64,000 nt of DNA from Flavobacterium hungaricum (GCF_015182285.1 NZ_PRDM01000005.1:434001-498000); one strand, 5' to 3'. Counted from the first letter of the stretch, positions 33,280 to 42,562 are shown. A program made the numbers and translations. Notes: generated by a model not told the origin, from the letters alone.

Positions 33280-34654
33280 TTTTAGTAATAATTATTGGTT
33301 TTCTAGGTTCAGCAGGTTTATTTTCATTAGAATTTTGCTTGTTCGAATTGTTCTGTTTATTCGGATTAGGCTTGTTCTTATGGTTTTGCTTGTTCGGATT
33401 AGCTTGTTTGTTCTGCTGATTCGGATTGCCGCCAGAAGGTTTATTGTTTCCTGCAGGCTTAGGATTATTATTGTTGTTTTTTTCCTGCTGTGGTTTTGCT
33501 TGAGTCGCTGCTCCAGCCGGTTCGGCATTTTTACGTTTTCTGTTTGGTTTTTTCTTCTTTTTAGGCTGGTCAAAACGAGTTAAACTCTCCTGCCCCATAG
33601 CGTTATTAAAGTCTTTTTCTGGTTCTGAGGTAACTTCAATCGCAAAATCTTCTAAAGACGAAACTTTGTTTTTCTGTTTGTTTTCGGCAATAATTTCTTT
33701 TACCTGATCAATTTTTAAAACGTGCCAGTTTGCAAAATTGTTAGTGTAGGCAAACCACATTAACCCTTTAAAAATATCTTGTTTTTGGCAGATTGCATCC
33801 CCTTTTTCAGTCACAAGTTTAGTGTCGTAATCCGGAAAATCTTTTAATGCATCCATGTAAGTGTCTAACTCATAGTTTAGACAGCATTTAAGTTTACCGC
33901 ATTGTCCCGCCAATTTTTGTGGATTAAGCGATAACTGCTGATAACGTGCCGCAGAAGTATTGACACTTCTAAAATCGGTCAGCCATGTAGAACAGCAAAG
34001 TTCACGTCCGCAAGAACCAACACCGCCCAGACGAGCCGCTTCCTGACGGAAACCCACTTGCTTCATTTCTACTCTGGTACTGAATTCTTTTGCAAAATCT
34101 TTAATCAGCATTCTAAAATCGACACGATCGTTTGCTGTATAATAAAATGTAGCTTTAGATCCGTCACCTTGAAATTCGATATCCGAAATTTTCATCTCTA
34201 ACTTATGCTGAATTGCCAGTTCTCGTGCTCGAACCTTCATCGGTTCTTCACGATCACGTGCTACAGACCAGATATCGATATCTTTTTGTGATGCTTTTCT
34301 GTAAATCTTAGGAACTTCATTACTTTCATAATTCACTCCTTTTTTCTTCATCTGAATTCTCACTAACTCTCCAGTAAGCGTAACAATTCCAATATCATGT
34401 CCTGGTGAAGCTACTGTTGCCACAATATCACCAATACTTAAAGTCAATTTTTCTGTATTTCTAAAAAATTCTTTACGTCCGTTTTTAAAACGTACTTCAA
34501 CACAGTCAAAAATCGGCTCTCCATTAGACGGACTCATATTCGAAAGCCAGTCAAAAACCGTCAATTTATTGCAGCTGTCGGTGCCGCAAGTCCCATTATT
34601 TTTACAACCTTTTGGTGCGCCGCCATCTGAGGTTGAACAACTTGTACATGCCAT
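33263..34654 (-). CDS. ricT: RicT/PSP1 domain protein with a low-complexity tail
   Basis: A 463-residue protein. After a Cys-rich start (MACTSCSTSDGG...CKNNGTCGTDSC) comes the PSP1 domain (~45-290) with its Cys motifs GSCGRELCCSTWL and AGQCGKLKCCLNYE, which in B. subtilis RicT (YaaT) help hold Fe-S clusters of a complex that matures mRNA through RNase Y. The last ~100 residues are an Asn/Lys/Pro/Gln-rich, surely disordered tail, absent from the Bacillus protein; its basic charge would suit RNA binding (inference). The stop overlaps gldH by 17 bases. Confidence 0.9.
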   Translation of the reverse strand: MACTSCSTSDGGAPKGCKNNGTCGTDSCNKLTVFDWLSNMSPSNGEPIFDCVEVRFKNGRKEFFRNTEKLTLSIGDIVATVASPGHDIGIVTLTGELVRIQMKKKGVNYESNEVPKIYRKASQKDIDIWSVARDREEPMKVRARELAIQHKLEMKISDIEFQGDGSKATFYYTANDRVDFRMLIKDFAKEFSTRVEMKQVGFRQEAARLGGVGSCGRELCCSTWLTDFRSVNTSAARYQQLSLNPQKLAGQCGKLKCCLNYELDTYMDALKDFPDYDTKLVTEKGDAICQKQDIFKGLMWFAYTNNFANWHVLKIDQVKEIIAENKQKNKVSSLEDFAIEVTSEPEKDFNNAMGQESLTRFDQPKKKKKPNRKRKNAEPAGAATQAKPQQEKNNNNNPKPAGNNKPSGGNPNQQNKQANPNKQNHKNKPNPNKQNNSNKQNSNENKPAEPRKPIIITKNENKK

Positions 34655-34953
34655 AATTATATATGTAGTGCCGCAAAAAAGCAGCTTAAGTTCATAAACG
34701 TTTGATCGGTAAAGATAGTATTTTTTTTATTTGCCTTTTTATGCATTAATACTAATGCTTCGTTAAATACAAAAGCAAGCAATCTTTAAGGCAAAATAAG
34801 CTTTTTTTATAACAATATCAGGTTGAAATTTTCAAACAAAAAATTCTCTAATTTTTATTAAAATTATTCTAAAACTTATTTTACTATTCTCTTTATTAAA
34901 ATTAAAAATTACCTACAGAATACTATATTTACATTTAGTAAATTCGTGATTCA

Positions 34954-35658
34954 ATGAAGCCACTTTCTATATTTTTTTTCTTAATTTTTAACTATTCTTT
35001 TTCACAAACTGAAATTGATTCTTCTTATCATCTTGTTTTTAAAGTAAATTTTCCTCCTGCTTCATTAAGCGTCGAAGATATTGATTTTACTAAAGAAAAA
35101 CCTGAATGCGAATTTGAATTGAAAGGAAAAATTCCATTAAAATATTCTTTTCGTTTACAAAATGATTCGATTGCATCGCTTTATGAATTCAAAAACAACA
35201 ATTTTCAATTTCAGGAAAACCTGAATTTTCAGCCTTTTATGTGGCACTTTGATAGCGATGTGCTTATTTCAAATTTTAAAATAATTGATTTTGATAATGA
35301 CGGAGATGAAGACCTTTTGTGTTGGGTATTTTCTAATGTAAATGGAAATCAGTGGACTGTAATTTTTATTAATGATCAAAAGCAACAAAAACTTGTTAGA
35401 TTATTGAATACAGTTGAAAAAACGGATATTTGGTCAAAACCTGAATTTGAGAAAGAATCCCAAACTATCAATACAGAATTGTACGGAAGTGCTTTTGGAG
35501 TTTCTGAAGAAAGCACTTATCATTTAAAACCCAATGTTACTATTATACCGATAAAAAAGCATTTTCAGGACCGAACAGGTAAGCGAATCTATGATTATGA
35601 ATATGTGGGAAAAAATGGGAAATGGAAATTAAAGTCTAAAACTAAAGAAAGGCAATAA
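34954..35658 (+). CDS. Secreted protein of unknown function with an EF-hand-like calcium loop
   Basis: A 234-residue protein with a signal peptide (MKPLSIFFFLIFNYSFSQ). Around residue 112 the sequence IIDFDNDGDEDLLCW has the Asp spacing of a DxDxDG calcium loop, as in VCBS/FG-GAP repeats. The rest is unrecognised. A similar motif (GDFNKDGLEDYILI) is in the lipoprotein at 40278-41030, so the two may be distant relatives. It precedes the ankyrin gene cluster but is separated from it by 330 bases. Confidence 0.7.
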   Translation: MKPLSIFFFLIFNYSFSQTEIDSSYHLVFKVNFPPASLSVEDIDFTKEKPECEFELKGKIPLKYSFRLQNDSIASLYEFKNNNFQFQENLNFQPFMWHFDSDVLISNFKIIDFDNDGDEDLLCWVFSNVNGNQWTVIFINDQKQQKLVRLLNTVEKTDIWSKPEFEKESQTINTELYGSAFGVSEESTYHLKPNVTIIPIKKHFQDRTGKRIYDYEYVGKNGKWKLKSKTKERQ

Positions 35659-35986
35659 ACCAAAACTTAAAAAATCACTACCTAAAATTCACATGAATAA
35701 ATATATACTCAATTTAGCAACAGCTTTACTATTATAAATAAACACAGGTTATAAAGATCCTAAAGACAAAAAAGAAATAAAATCACTCGCTTAAAATTTT
35801 AAAAACCGTATTCTATACATTCAGAACAGGGTTTTGCTTTTATATAGGAATATTTTAGGTGTTTTTACTTTTTATCCTAAAATATATTTCTCAATTTTAT
35901 GTTTTATCTTACAACATAATTCATGAAGCCAGCATTTATCGATGCTGACTCAGCAAACATAATCTTTCATTTTAAATACCCCTCAA
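35659..35986. other. Intergenic gap with a possible gene remnant
   Basis: About 330 AT-rich bases. Only a short reading-frame remnant (35693-35794) is visible; no repeats or clear promoter. Confidence 0.5.
35693..35794 (+). pseudogene. Possible remnant of a small secreted-protein gene
   Basis: From ATG 35693 the frame reads MNKYILNLATALLL, a signal-peptide-like start, then one TAA at codon 15, then INTGYKDPKDKKEIKSLA and a stop. Read through the TAA it would be a 33-residue exported peptide. It may be the decayed start of a lost gene; chance cannot be excluded. Confidence 0.25.
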
Positions 35987-37168
35987 ATGCAAACACAAAA
36001 CCAGATTGAAAACTTCCTTTTTCAGGGAAAATTTGACGAGGCCAGAGAATGCCTAAATAACGGAGAAACTTTTAACGAACAATATCTTAAAAACAACTTT
36101 TCTCAGATCGCAGCCAAAATTATTGAAGCCAAAGAAATTGATTTCATCGAAAAACTAATCAAAGCCGGTTTTATTGAAACTGATATTTACGAATTGGACA
36201 GTTTCGACAAATCGATTTTCGCTCCATTAGCACTTTATCTCAAAGATGATGAAGAATCACAGGCTTTTTTCAAAGAATTAATGTCAAAAATCGATAACAT
36301 CAATGACGAAATCAGCGATAAAACCTTACTTGGTTATCTATTTGAAAAAGGGGCTTCGCCAAAAATCATAAAAATACTTATTGATGACTTTGGCGCGAAT
36401 ACGCAATATAAAAACAATGCTGGAGAAAATTTCATTCATATCGTTCTGAATATCTACAGCACCAATAATGAGAAGACTAAAGAGTATCTTGCTATACTTT
36501 TGGAAAATGGTGTCGATATCAACGAAAAAAACATAGTCGGAACAACACCTTTAATGTGCGCGGTTAAAAGAAGCAAAAAAGAATTTGTCCCGTTCTTACT
36601 AGAAAATGGAGCCGATGCCAACGAAACCGACAACCTCAACAATACTGCTTTTTATTACGCCGTTGCCGAACAGTTTTCGTATGATATGTACGATGCCTTA
36701 GCTTCTGTTTCTTCACCCGATTTTAATATTGTGAACAAAGACGGACGAACTTTATTCACTCATTTTATTAGTTCTGTTTCGGGCTCGCCAAGCGATATTA
36801 CTTTCTTAGAAAGGTTACTAGCTGATGGTGCCGATGTGAATTTCTGTGCACAATATTACGGACAGCCTAAGTCAGGAATTGATTTTATTGTTGAGAAGAA
36901 GTCGGAAATTTTAAAATCGGTTTTAGAAAATGTTTCTTTAGATATCAACGAACAAGACAATCAGGGAAATACCATTTTGCATAAAGTTTGTGCCTATAAT
37001 GTCAATTATGATTCAGAAATGGCGAAAGAAACCTATCGAAAAGTAAAATTACTGTTAGATCAGGGAGCAGCTATTTCGATTACCAATGACAAAGATGAAA
37101 CTGCCTTAATGCTTGCATCAGGAGACAACTTGAAAATAAAAACGGTCGAACTTTTGATGAAACAATAA
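35987..37168 (+). CDS. Ankyrin-repeat protein
   Basis: A 393-residue cytoplasmic protein without signal or membrane segment. Residues ~1-130 are helical and degenerate; from ~130 on at least five ankyrin repeats are visible by their GADxN and TPLMxA signatures (VDINEKNIVGTTPLMCAVKR, LLENGADANETDNLNNTAFY, LLADGADVNF, LLDQGAAISITNDKDETALM). Ankyrin repeats bind partner proteins; the partner is unknown. It starts a run of five same-strand genes (35987-41030), three of them ankyrin proteins, with only 29 bases to the next. Confidence 0.85.
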   Translation: MQTQNQIENFLFQGKFDEARECLNNGETFNEQYLKNNFSQIAAKIIEAKEIDFIEKLIKAGFIETDIYELDSFDKSIFAPLALYLKDDEESQAFFKELMSKIDNINDEISDKTLLGYLFEKGASPKIIKILIDDFGANTQYKNNAGENFIHIVLNIYSTNNEKTKEYLAILLENGVDINEKNIVGTTPLMCAVKRSKKEFVPFLLENGADANETDNLNNTAFYYAVAEQFSYDMYDALASVSSPDFNIVNKDGRTLFTHFISSVSGSPSDITFLERLLADGADVNFCAQYYGQPKSGIDFIVEKKSEILKSVLENVSLDINEQDNQGNTILHKVCAYNVNYDSEMAKETYRKVKLLLDQGAAISITNDKDETALMLASGDNLKIKTVELLMKQ

Positions 37169-37197
37169 AAAGATACATTTATTTAAAACTGAAAAAC

Positions 37198-38550
37198 ATG
37201 TCAATGTCCTTTATAATTGCCTGTGAAAACGGGAACAGAAAAATAGCCGAACTATTGCTTCAAAACAAAGAAGTGGATGCAAAATATACAGACGAAAGAG
37301 GAAGAACTGCTTTGCATTACGCCGCACACAGAGGTTATCTCGATATTGTAAAAATTCTAATCGAAGACGGAGCCGATATTAATTACGAAGATCATCAAGG
37401 AGAAACTCCTTTGTACTTTGCCTGTCTTCAAAAACAGAAACAAACGGCTTTGCATCTTTTAGAAAATGGTGCAGCAATCACCAAAAATGATAAATTAGGA
37501 AACAGCCTCTTGCATTTAGTTGTGCAGACGGCTCAAATTGAAATTGCAACAAAGTTGCTTCAAGGCGGAATCGACGTTAATTTATTGAATAACAACGGAC
37601 AAAGCCCGCTTTTATTAGCCTCTACAAAACTCAATAGAGAAATTATCCAACTGCTTTTAGACAATGGCGCCGATATAAATACCACAGATAAACAAGGAAA
37701 CACAGCTTTGCTTTATGCCTGTTATACCAAATCGATTCCAATGGTGACTTTACTTCTTGATAATGGCGCCGATGTAAATCACGTAAATCATTCGGGTGAA
37801 AATGCACTTTTAATTGCCTGCTATGAAACCAACAGAATGCTTGCAAAACTTTTAGTAGAAAGAGGAGCTGATGTTTTCACCTCAAACAATAACGGCCACT
37901 CTCCTATCTGGTATGCCTGCGCTAACAATCAAAAAGAAATTGTATCGCTGTTCCTGGAAAATGGTGTTGATGTGAATTTTAGTAAACCTGTCGCTCAAGA
38001 CACCTCATCAATGAATGACTACTTGGATTGGATTACCAGCGCATCGAGTATTGCCAACGAATCTAGTTTTACGCTCAACAGCTCTTATAGCTATGGCGGA
38101 GAAAGTCTTTTACATATTGCTACCAAAAAAGGCAATTTGAGCATGGTAAAACTGCTGATCGAGGCTGGAGCAAACATAGACATTCAGGACGAATCTGGAA
38201 ACACACCTTTGCATTACAGCGCCGCAAACGGAAAGAAAGATGTGGTTAAATATTTATTGGATAATAAAGCTGATGCCTCAATTGTCAATGTGAAAGAACA
38301 AAAAGCGATTGATTATTCAAACGTAAAAGGCTTTAATGAAATTACAGAACTGATTCTGAAATATGCACCGTCGGGAACTGTTGTAAATCCGATACAAACT
38401 CCTCAGAAAAATGAAACTTCAAACTCTGGTTCTGGAAATTCTATGGAAGAAAAGAAAAAGGCATTATTAGATTTGAAAGAGCTTCTCGATGCTGGAATTT
38501 TAACTTCGGAAGAATTTGATTTAGAGAAAAGTAAAATTTTAAAAGGATAA
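37198..38550 (+). CDS. Ankyrin-repeat protein with a C-terminal SHOCT motif
   Basis: A 450-residue protein with about ten ankyrin repeats in a row (e.g. GRTALHYAAHRGYLDIVKIL, GADINYEDHQGETPLYFAC, GADINTTDKQGNTALLYACY, GNTPLHYSAANGKKDVVKYL), interrupted by a Ser-rich loop near residue 270. The last ~35 residues (KKKALLDLKELLDAGILTSE...) are a SHOCT motif, a short helix pair usually found at protein ends and thought to aid oligomerisation. The gene follows the previous ankyrin gene by 29 bases and precedes a lipoprotein gene by 22, so they are probably one operon. Confidence 0.88.
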   Translation: MSMSFIIACENGNRKIAELLLQNKEVDAKYTDERGRTALHYAAHRGYLDIVKILIEDGADINYEDHQGETPLYFACLQKQKQTALHLLENGAAITKNDKLGNSLLHLVVQTAQIEIATKLLQGGIDVNLLNNNGQSPLLLASTKLNREIIQLLLDNGADINTTDKQGNTALLYACYTKSIPMVTLLLDNGADVNHVNHSGENALLIACYETNRMLAKLLVERGADVFTSNNNGHSPIWYACANNQKEIVSLFLENGVDVNFSKPVAQDTSSMNDYLDWITSASSIANESSFTLNSSYSYGGESLLHIATKKGNLSMVKLLIEAGANIDIQDESGNTPLHYSAANGKKDVVKYLLDNKADASIVNVKEQKAIDYSNVKGFNEITELILKYAPSGTVVNPIQTPQKNETSNSGSGNSMEEKKKALLDLKELLDAGILTSEEFDLEKSKILKG

Positions 38551-38572
38551 ATAATAATAAACAAACTTAAAA

Positions 38573-39112
38573 ATGAAAAAAATCTTAAATAAATCCATAG
38601 TATTCGCATTAATAACCGTAAGTATAATTACTGCTTCTTGTACAAACCTTTCGCCAGAAAAGACGTTTGAAATTGCTGCTTTAAATTCGAATTTGTTATC
38701 TCGATTTGGCAGTAAGGACATCAATTTTAAGCTGGAATCTGAACCTCAGATATATGAAGAAAGCCAAAAAAAGATGGTACCATCTTCTTATTACGATTAT
38801 TTTAAATTTGACATCGCCAATTTAGAAACTCAACTTAATAGAATTAAAGAAATTCCGGAAGATGATGACAATAAAGAACTTCTTCAAGCATCCAAAGACT
38901 TGTTTTCATATGCAATTGCCAAACAAAAAGAAGGTTATCTGCCAATTGCTAAACTAAAAGACGAAAAAGCTTCGCCAGAGCAAATACAAAAAGCTATTGC
39001 AGATTTTGACGCCTCAACTCAAAATGAAATTGATGCCAAGTTTACAAAATTGATGACTGCAGCTAAAGCCTATGTAGAAAAACATAATATCAATGCTAAA
39101 ATTGGTGTCTGA
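38573..39112 (+). CDS. Helical lipoprotein of unknown function
   Basis: A 179-residue protein with lipoprotein signal MKKILNKSIVFALITVSIITASC (lipid-bearing C23). The mature part is mostly charged helix (FKFDIANLETQLNRIKEIPE, EQIQKAIADFDASTQNEIDA), which suggests a helical bundle on a membrane surface. No domain recognised. It is embedded between two ankyrin genes (22 and 43 bases), which implies a shared role with them. Confidence 0.75.
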   Translation: MKKILNKSIVFALITVSIITASCTNLSPEKTFEIAALNSNLLSRFGSKDINFKLESEPQIYEESQKKMVPSSYYDYFKFDIANLETQLNRIKEIPEDDDNKELLQASKDLFSYAIAKQKEGYLPIAKLKDEKASPEQIQKAIADFDASTQNEIDAKFTKLMTAAKAYVEKHNINAKIGV

Positions 39113-39155
39113 AATCAAATATCTTGACAAATGATTTTAAAAAGGAACGAAAAGA

Positions 39156-40220
39156 ATGGCAAAGAAAAAGAAAACGCTTCCGAAAAATTTTAGCGAATTA
39201 ATTGAGAAGAAAGACATTGAAGCTTTGAAAGCTGTATTTGACACCTGCGAATTGGATGCAAGAGGCGGCTACGGAAAAACAACAGCGTTAAGCTTTTGGG
39301 GTATTCCCGATGAGCTTATAATTTGGCTGGTAGAAAATGGTGCAGATTTGGAAGCTGTTGATACTTATAACCGTACTGCATTACATCAAAACGCCATGAT
39401 ACGAACTGGTAAGGTTTCAACTTTATTAGAACTCGGTGCCAATATACATGCAAGAGACCATTATGGAGATACCCCTTTGCATTTTGCAAGTGGAAGTGGC
39501 TTTAATGTAGATGCTGTCAAAAGATTGATAGAATATGGAGCAGATACCAAAGCATTGAATAATTACAAACAAACTCCTTTGGAACGTGCTTTGGTTAGAG
39601 CAAATAACATTGACCTTAAAAATTTGGCTGAAATATCAAAAATACTTTTAAAATCTGATATCGAAATAACTCAAACCATGAAAGATGCCGTTGTCCGAAG
39701 GGGAGAAGATTTTGAATTTCATAGGGAAAATTTCAACAAAGATTATTTAGAAGAGACAGACCATGCATTAAAGCAGCTTTACGAAATGTATAATGTCCCG
39801 CCTGTAAAAAGACGCATTCTACACGACGGTGTATCTCCCATTTCCGTAACTGGCACAACTTGGGAAAAACAATTCGAAGAACTATGGGAGCTCTTAATAC
39901 CATCAAAGGGCAGTTCAAAAACCATACAAGGCGAAGTCGTGCGCATTTCAGGAAAAGTAAGAGATGAAATATATCGAAATGGCGGTGGAAATTGGAATAT
40001 CGATTTTAAAAAAATGTTAGATGCCTTTTTTATCCATTTATCCTCAAATAATTCACTGTCTGATAACGAATTGGCAAAAGCAGATTTAATTATAAAATAT
40101 GTTCGCAAAAATGGAGACGGAGAAATCGACGAACTTAATTTTTTATGCGAACTCGCAACTAAATGGGTTCTTGCCAATACAACACCCATTTTGCTAAGCG
40201 AACCAAATTACAAAAGGTAA
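39156..40220 (+). CDS. Ankyrin-repeat protein with an unrecognised C-terminal domain
   Basis: A 354-residue protein. Residues ~15-160 carry four ankyrin repeats (LVENGADLEAVDTYNRTALH, LLELGANIHARDHYGDTPLH, LIEYGADTKALNNYKQTPLE). Residues ~175-354 form a separate domain with conserved-looking aromatic and charged positions (YEMYNVPPVKRRILHDGVSP, WEKQFEELWELLIPS, GEVVRISGKVRDEIYRNGGGNW); I recognise no family in it. The start is ATG 39156 with a basic N-terminus (MAKKKKTLPKN). Third ankyrin gene of the cluster. Confidence 0.85.
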   Translation: MAKKKKTLPKNFSELIEKKDIEALKAVFDTCELDARGGYGKTTALSFWGIPDELIIWLVENGADLEAVDTYNRTALHQNAMIRTGKVSTLLELGANIHARDHYGDTPLHFASGSGFNVDAVKRLIEYGADTKALNNYKQTPLERALVRANNIDLKNLAEISKILLKSDIEITQTMKDAVVRRGEDFEFHRENFNKDYLEETDHALKQLYEMYNVPPVKRRILHDGVSPISVTGTTWEKQFEELWELLIPSKGSSKTIQGEVVRISGKVRDEIYRNGGGNWNIDFKKMLDAFFIHLSSNNSLSDNELAKADLIIKYVRKNGDGEIDELNFLCELATKWVLANTTPILLSEPNYKR

Positions 40221-40277
40221 GATTATAAACATTTTGAACGATACAACATTGTTTTTCTATGAAATCTAAAAACTATT

Positions 40278-41030
40278 ATGATTAGAAACTTACTTATTAC
40301 AGTCCTTATTTTACTATTTATTGGGTTTTCAAGTTGCAATAAAACCAAAGAAAAGACAGAATCTTCTCAGGTCACAGAAATTCCAACTGTTCCAGAAGTT
40401 TTTGAAGCAGATAAAGCTTCAATCGAAATAAAGAAAAAACCAGAAGATTTCATTCCGAAAGGATATGTCCCTTTTGATACCATTAAAGGAGATTTTAATA
40501 AAGATGGACTGGAAGATTATATTCTAATCATTAAAGGAACTGATAAAAGTAAAGTAATTCAGCATGAATATCGGGGAGCGCTAGACCGAAACCGTAGAGG
40601 AATTATTGCTTTAGTAAACAAAAATAACGGTTACGAACTGGCGGCTAAAAACTATGACTGCTTTTCTTCTGAAAATGAAGATGGAGGTGTTTATTATGCT
40701 CCCGAACTTGACTTTGAAATAAAAGACGGAAAATTATACATAAACTATGCTCACGGAAGATATGGTTATTGGCAGTATACTTTTAGATATCAAAATTCAG
40801 ATTTTGAACTAATTGGTTATGATGCCAGCAGTAATCGAGGGCCAATTGTGCTTAGTGATGTCAGCATCAATTTCTTGACTAGGCAAAAAATTGTCAATAA
40901 AAACGTAAATGAAAATACGTATGACGATGATGAAATTTTTGAAAAAAGTGAGCGTAAAATCAAAAGGACAAAACTTCTTAAACTATCTGAAATTAAAGAT
41001 TTTGATGAACTTGATCTTTCTGAAGAATGA
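40278..41030 (+). CDS. Lipoprotein of unknown function with a calcium-loop motif
   Basis: A 250-residue lipoprotein: MIRNLLITVLILLFIGFSSC, lipid-bearing C20, then a Lys/Glu/Thr-rich linker. Residues ~70-95 contain KGDFNKDGLEDYILIIKG, the Asp pattern of an EF-hand-like or VCBS calcium loop; further on, ELDFEIKDGKLYINYAHGRYGYW is beta-rich. The pattern is common in Bacteroidota lipoproteins of unknown role. It is the last gene before a strong terminator and closes the ankyrin cluster. Confidence 0.75.
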   Translation: MIRNLLITVLILLFIGFSSCNKTKEKTESSQVTEIPTVPEVFEADKASIEIKKKPEDFIPKGYVPFDTIKGDFNKDGLEDYILIIKGTDKSKVIQHEYRGALDRNRRGIIALVNKNNGYELAAKNYDCFSSENEDGGVYYAPELDFEIKDGKLYINYAHGRYGYWQYTFRYQNSDFELIGYDASSNRGPIVLSDVSINFLTRQKIVNKNVNENTYDDDEIFEKSERKIKRTKLLKLSEIKDFDELDLSEE

Positions 41031-41034
41031 AATA

Positions 41035-41073
41035 AAAACCCCTATCTTGTAATGTTACAAAATAGGGGTTTTG
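41035..41073. terminator. Bidirectional terminator
   Basis: AAAACCCCTAT (41035-41045) pairs with ATAGGGGTTTT (41062-41072), with an inner TTGTAA/TTACAA stem. It separates the ankyrin cluster from the converging ferredoxin-trhP unit. Confidence 0.85.
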
Positions 41074-41090
41074 ATTTTAAAAAGGTATTT

Positions 41091-41321
41091 CTATGTTTCT
41101 TTAACCGTAATAATCTTCACCGGACAAGCTTTTGCAGCCAATTCACAGCTTTCTACAATGGCATGATTGGGAGATTTTAAAGTGAAAAATCCTTTTGCAT
41201 TCTGCGAATGAAGCAATACCGATTTTCCGTCTTTTTTCGACATCTGAAAATGAACTGGATCCATTTCGACACAGTAATTACAGCCGATGCATTTGTCTCT
41301 TTGCAGTGTTATAATAACCAT
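41091..41321 (-). CDS. Ferredoxin, single [4Fe-4S] type
   Basis: A 76-residue ferredoxin with the cluster ligands C11, C14, C17 (CIGCNYC) and C66 in ACPVKI; C59 may form a disulfide as in Bacillus-type ferredoxins. It carries one low-potential electron in the cytoplasm. Its ATG shares one base with the stop of the U32 protein gene upstream (TAATG), so the two are translationally coupled. That coupling suggests that it donates electrons to, or helps the Fe-S cluster of, TrhP. Confidence 0.88.
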   Translation of the reverse strand: MVIITLQRDKCIGCNYCVEMDPVHFQMSKKDGKSVLLHSQNAKGFFTLKSPNHAIVESCELAAKACPVKIITVKET

Positions 41322-42562
41322 TACGCTTCAACAATTTTATATAGTTTGTCCGACATTCTGATTCTGAACGGAAGTTTTAAACTGCAATCATCACCCTTTG
41401 TTGCTTTTTCTCCAGCAATATCATTCACAAACATTTCATCAATAATCATTTCCTGAGCTCCTGTACTTGGTCCGGTCACCAAAATTTTATCACCAATTTT
41501 AATGTCGTAAGCTTCTATTTTGAATTGTCCGACTTCTGCTTTTGGGAAATAATGCGTTCCTTTCCCCACATAAACCTTTTTTTGTGTTGCTGCAGAACCA
41601 GGAATATCACTCCACTCTCCCAATTCCTGCCCTAAATAATATCCAGACCAGAAACCGCGGTTGTAAACTGTATTTAAGGCTTCCATCCAAACTGCCGTTT
41701 TCTCTTTTGAGAAAGTTCCATTGTAATACGCATCGATTGCTTCGCGATAGGTTTTGATAACCGTCGCCACATATTCTGGCGCGCGTCCGCGACCTTCAAT
41801 TTTTAAAACCTGAATACCCGAATCTATAACCTGATCTAAAAAATCCAATGTGCATAAATCTTTTGGAGACATCATGTATTCATTATCCAATTCGATTTCA
41901 AAACCCGTTTCCTGATCGATAACGGTATATTTTTTTCGGCAGTTTTGTTTGCAGGCACCGCGATTTGCAGATGAATTATGCGAATGCAGACTCAAATAAC
42001 ATTTTCCCGAAACTGCCATACACAAAGCTCCATGACCGAAAATCTCAATTTCAACCAAATTTCCGTTCGGACCTTTTATCTGCTCTTTCTCAATTTGAGC
42101 CGTAATATTTTTTACCTGACGCAGACTCAATTCACGACTCAAAACCATGGTATCAGCAAACAAACTGTAGAATTTTATGGTCTCGATATTGGTTACATTC
42201 AGCTGGGTAGAAATATGCACTTCCATTGCAATAGACCTTGCCATCGCAATTACAGCCTGATCTGATGCAATTACTGCTGTAATATTGGCTTCTTTTGCTT
42301 TGTTTAAAAGTGTTTTTACAACCGACAAATCATGATCATAAATTATTGTGTTTAATGTCAAATAGCTTCGAACGTTTTTGGCTTCGCAGCGTTTGGCAAT
42401 TTCTGCTAAATCTTCTATTGTGAAATTTACTGTCGAACGCGCACGCATGTTCAGTTGTTCAACGCCAAAGTAAACAGAATCGCAGCCATTATCTAAGGCT
42501 GCCTGTAGCGACTCAAAGTTCCCCGCGGGCGCCATGAGTTCAATTTTGTGGGTAGTTGTCAT
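41321..42562 (-). CDS. trhP: U32 family protein, tRNA hydroxylation protein TrhP
   Basis: A 413-residue U32 family (peptidase U32/collagenase-like) protein. The family signature EIEIFGHGALCMAVSGKCYL and the following NRGACKQNCRKKY supply C181, C188, C204 and C208, likely ligands of a [4Fe-4S] cluster. E. coli TrhP (YegQ), its best-matching characterised relative, makes 5-hydroxyuridine at tRNA position 34 in a prephenate-dependent way. Residues ~327-413 are a separate C-terminal domain that is clearly homologous to the end of the neighbouring TrhO (shared EVPFRIRLSDKLYKI-type end). RlhA (23S rRNA hydroxylation) is the main alternative. Coupled to the ferredoxin gene. Confidence 0.85.
   Translation of the reverse strand: MTTTHKIELMAPAGNFESLQAALDNGCDSVYFGVEQLNMRARSTVNFTIEDLAEIAKRCEAKNVRSYLTLNTIIYDHDLSVVKTLLNKAKEANITAVIASDQAVIAMARSIAMEVHISTQLNVTNIETIKFYSLFADTMVLSRELSLRQVKNITAQIEKEQIKGPNGNLVEIEIFGHGALCMAVSGKCYLSLHSHNSSANRGACKQNCRKKYTVIDQETGFEIELDNEYMMSPKDLCTLDFLDQVIDSGIQVLKIEGRGRAPEYVATVIKTYREAIDAYYNGTFSKEKTAVWMEALNTVYNRGFWSGYYLGQELGEWSDIPGSAATQKKVYVGKGTHYFPKAEVGQFKIEAYDIKIGDKILVTGPSTGAQEMIIDEMFVNDIAGEKATKGDDCSLKLPFRIRMSDKLYKIVEA

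Noticed and set aside
33086..33583. Open frame of 165 codons on the plus strand, very hydrophobic
   Set aside because: Antisense to gldH and the Asn/Lys-rich tail of ricT; the hydrophobicity is the shadow of that codon bias.
39779..40189. Open frame of 136 codons on the minus strand
   Set aside because: It is antisense to the third ankyrin gene, whose repeats and start are clear; the antisense protein shows no family pattern.
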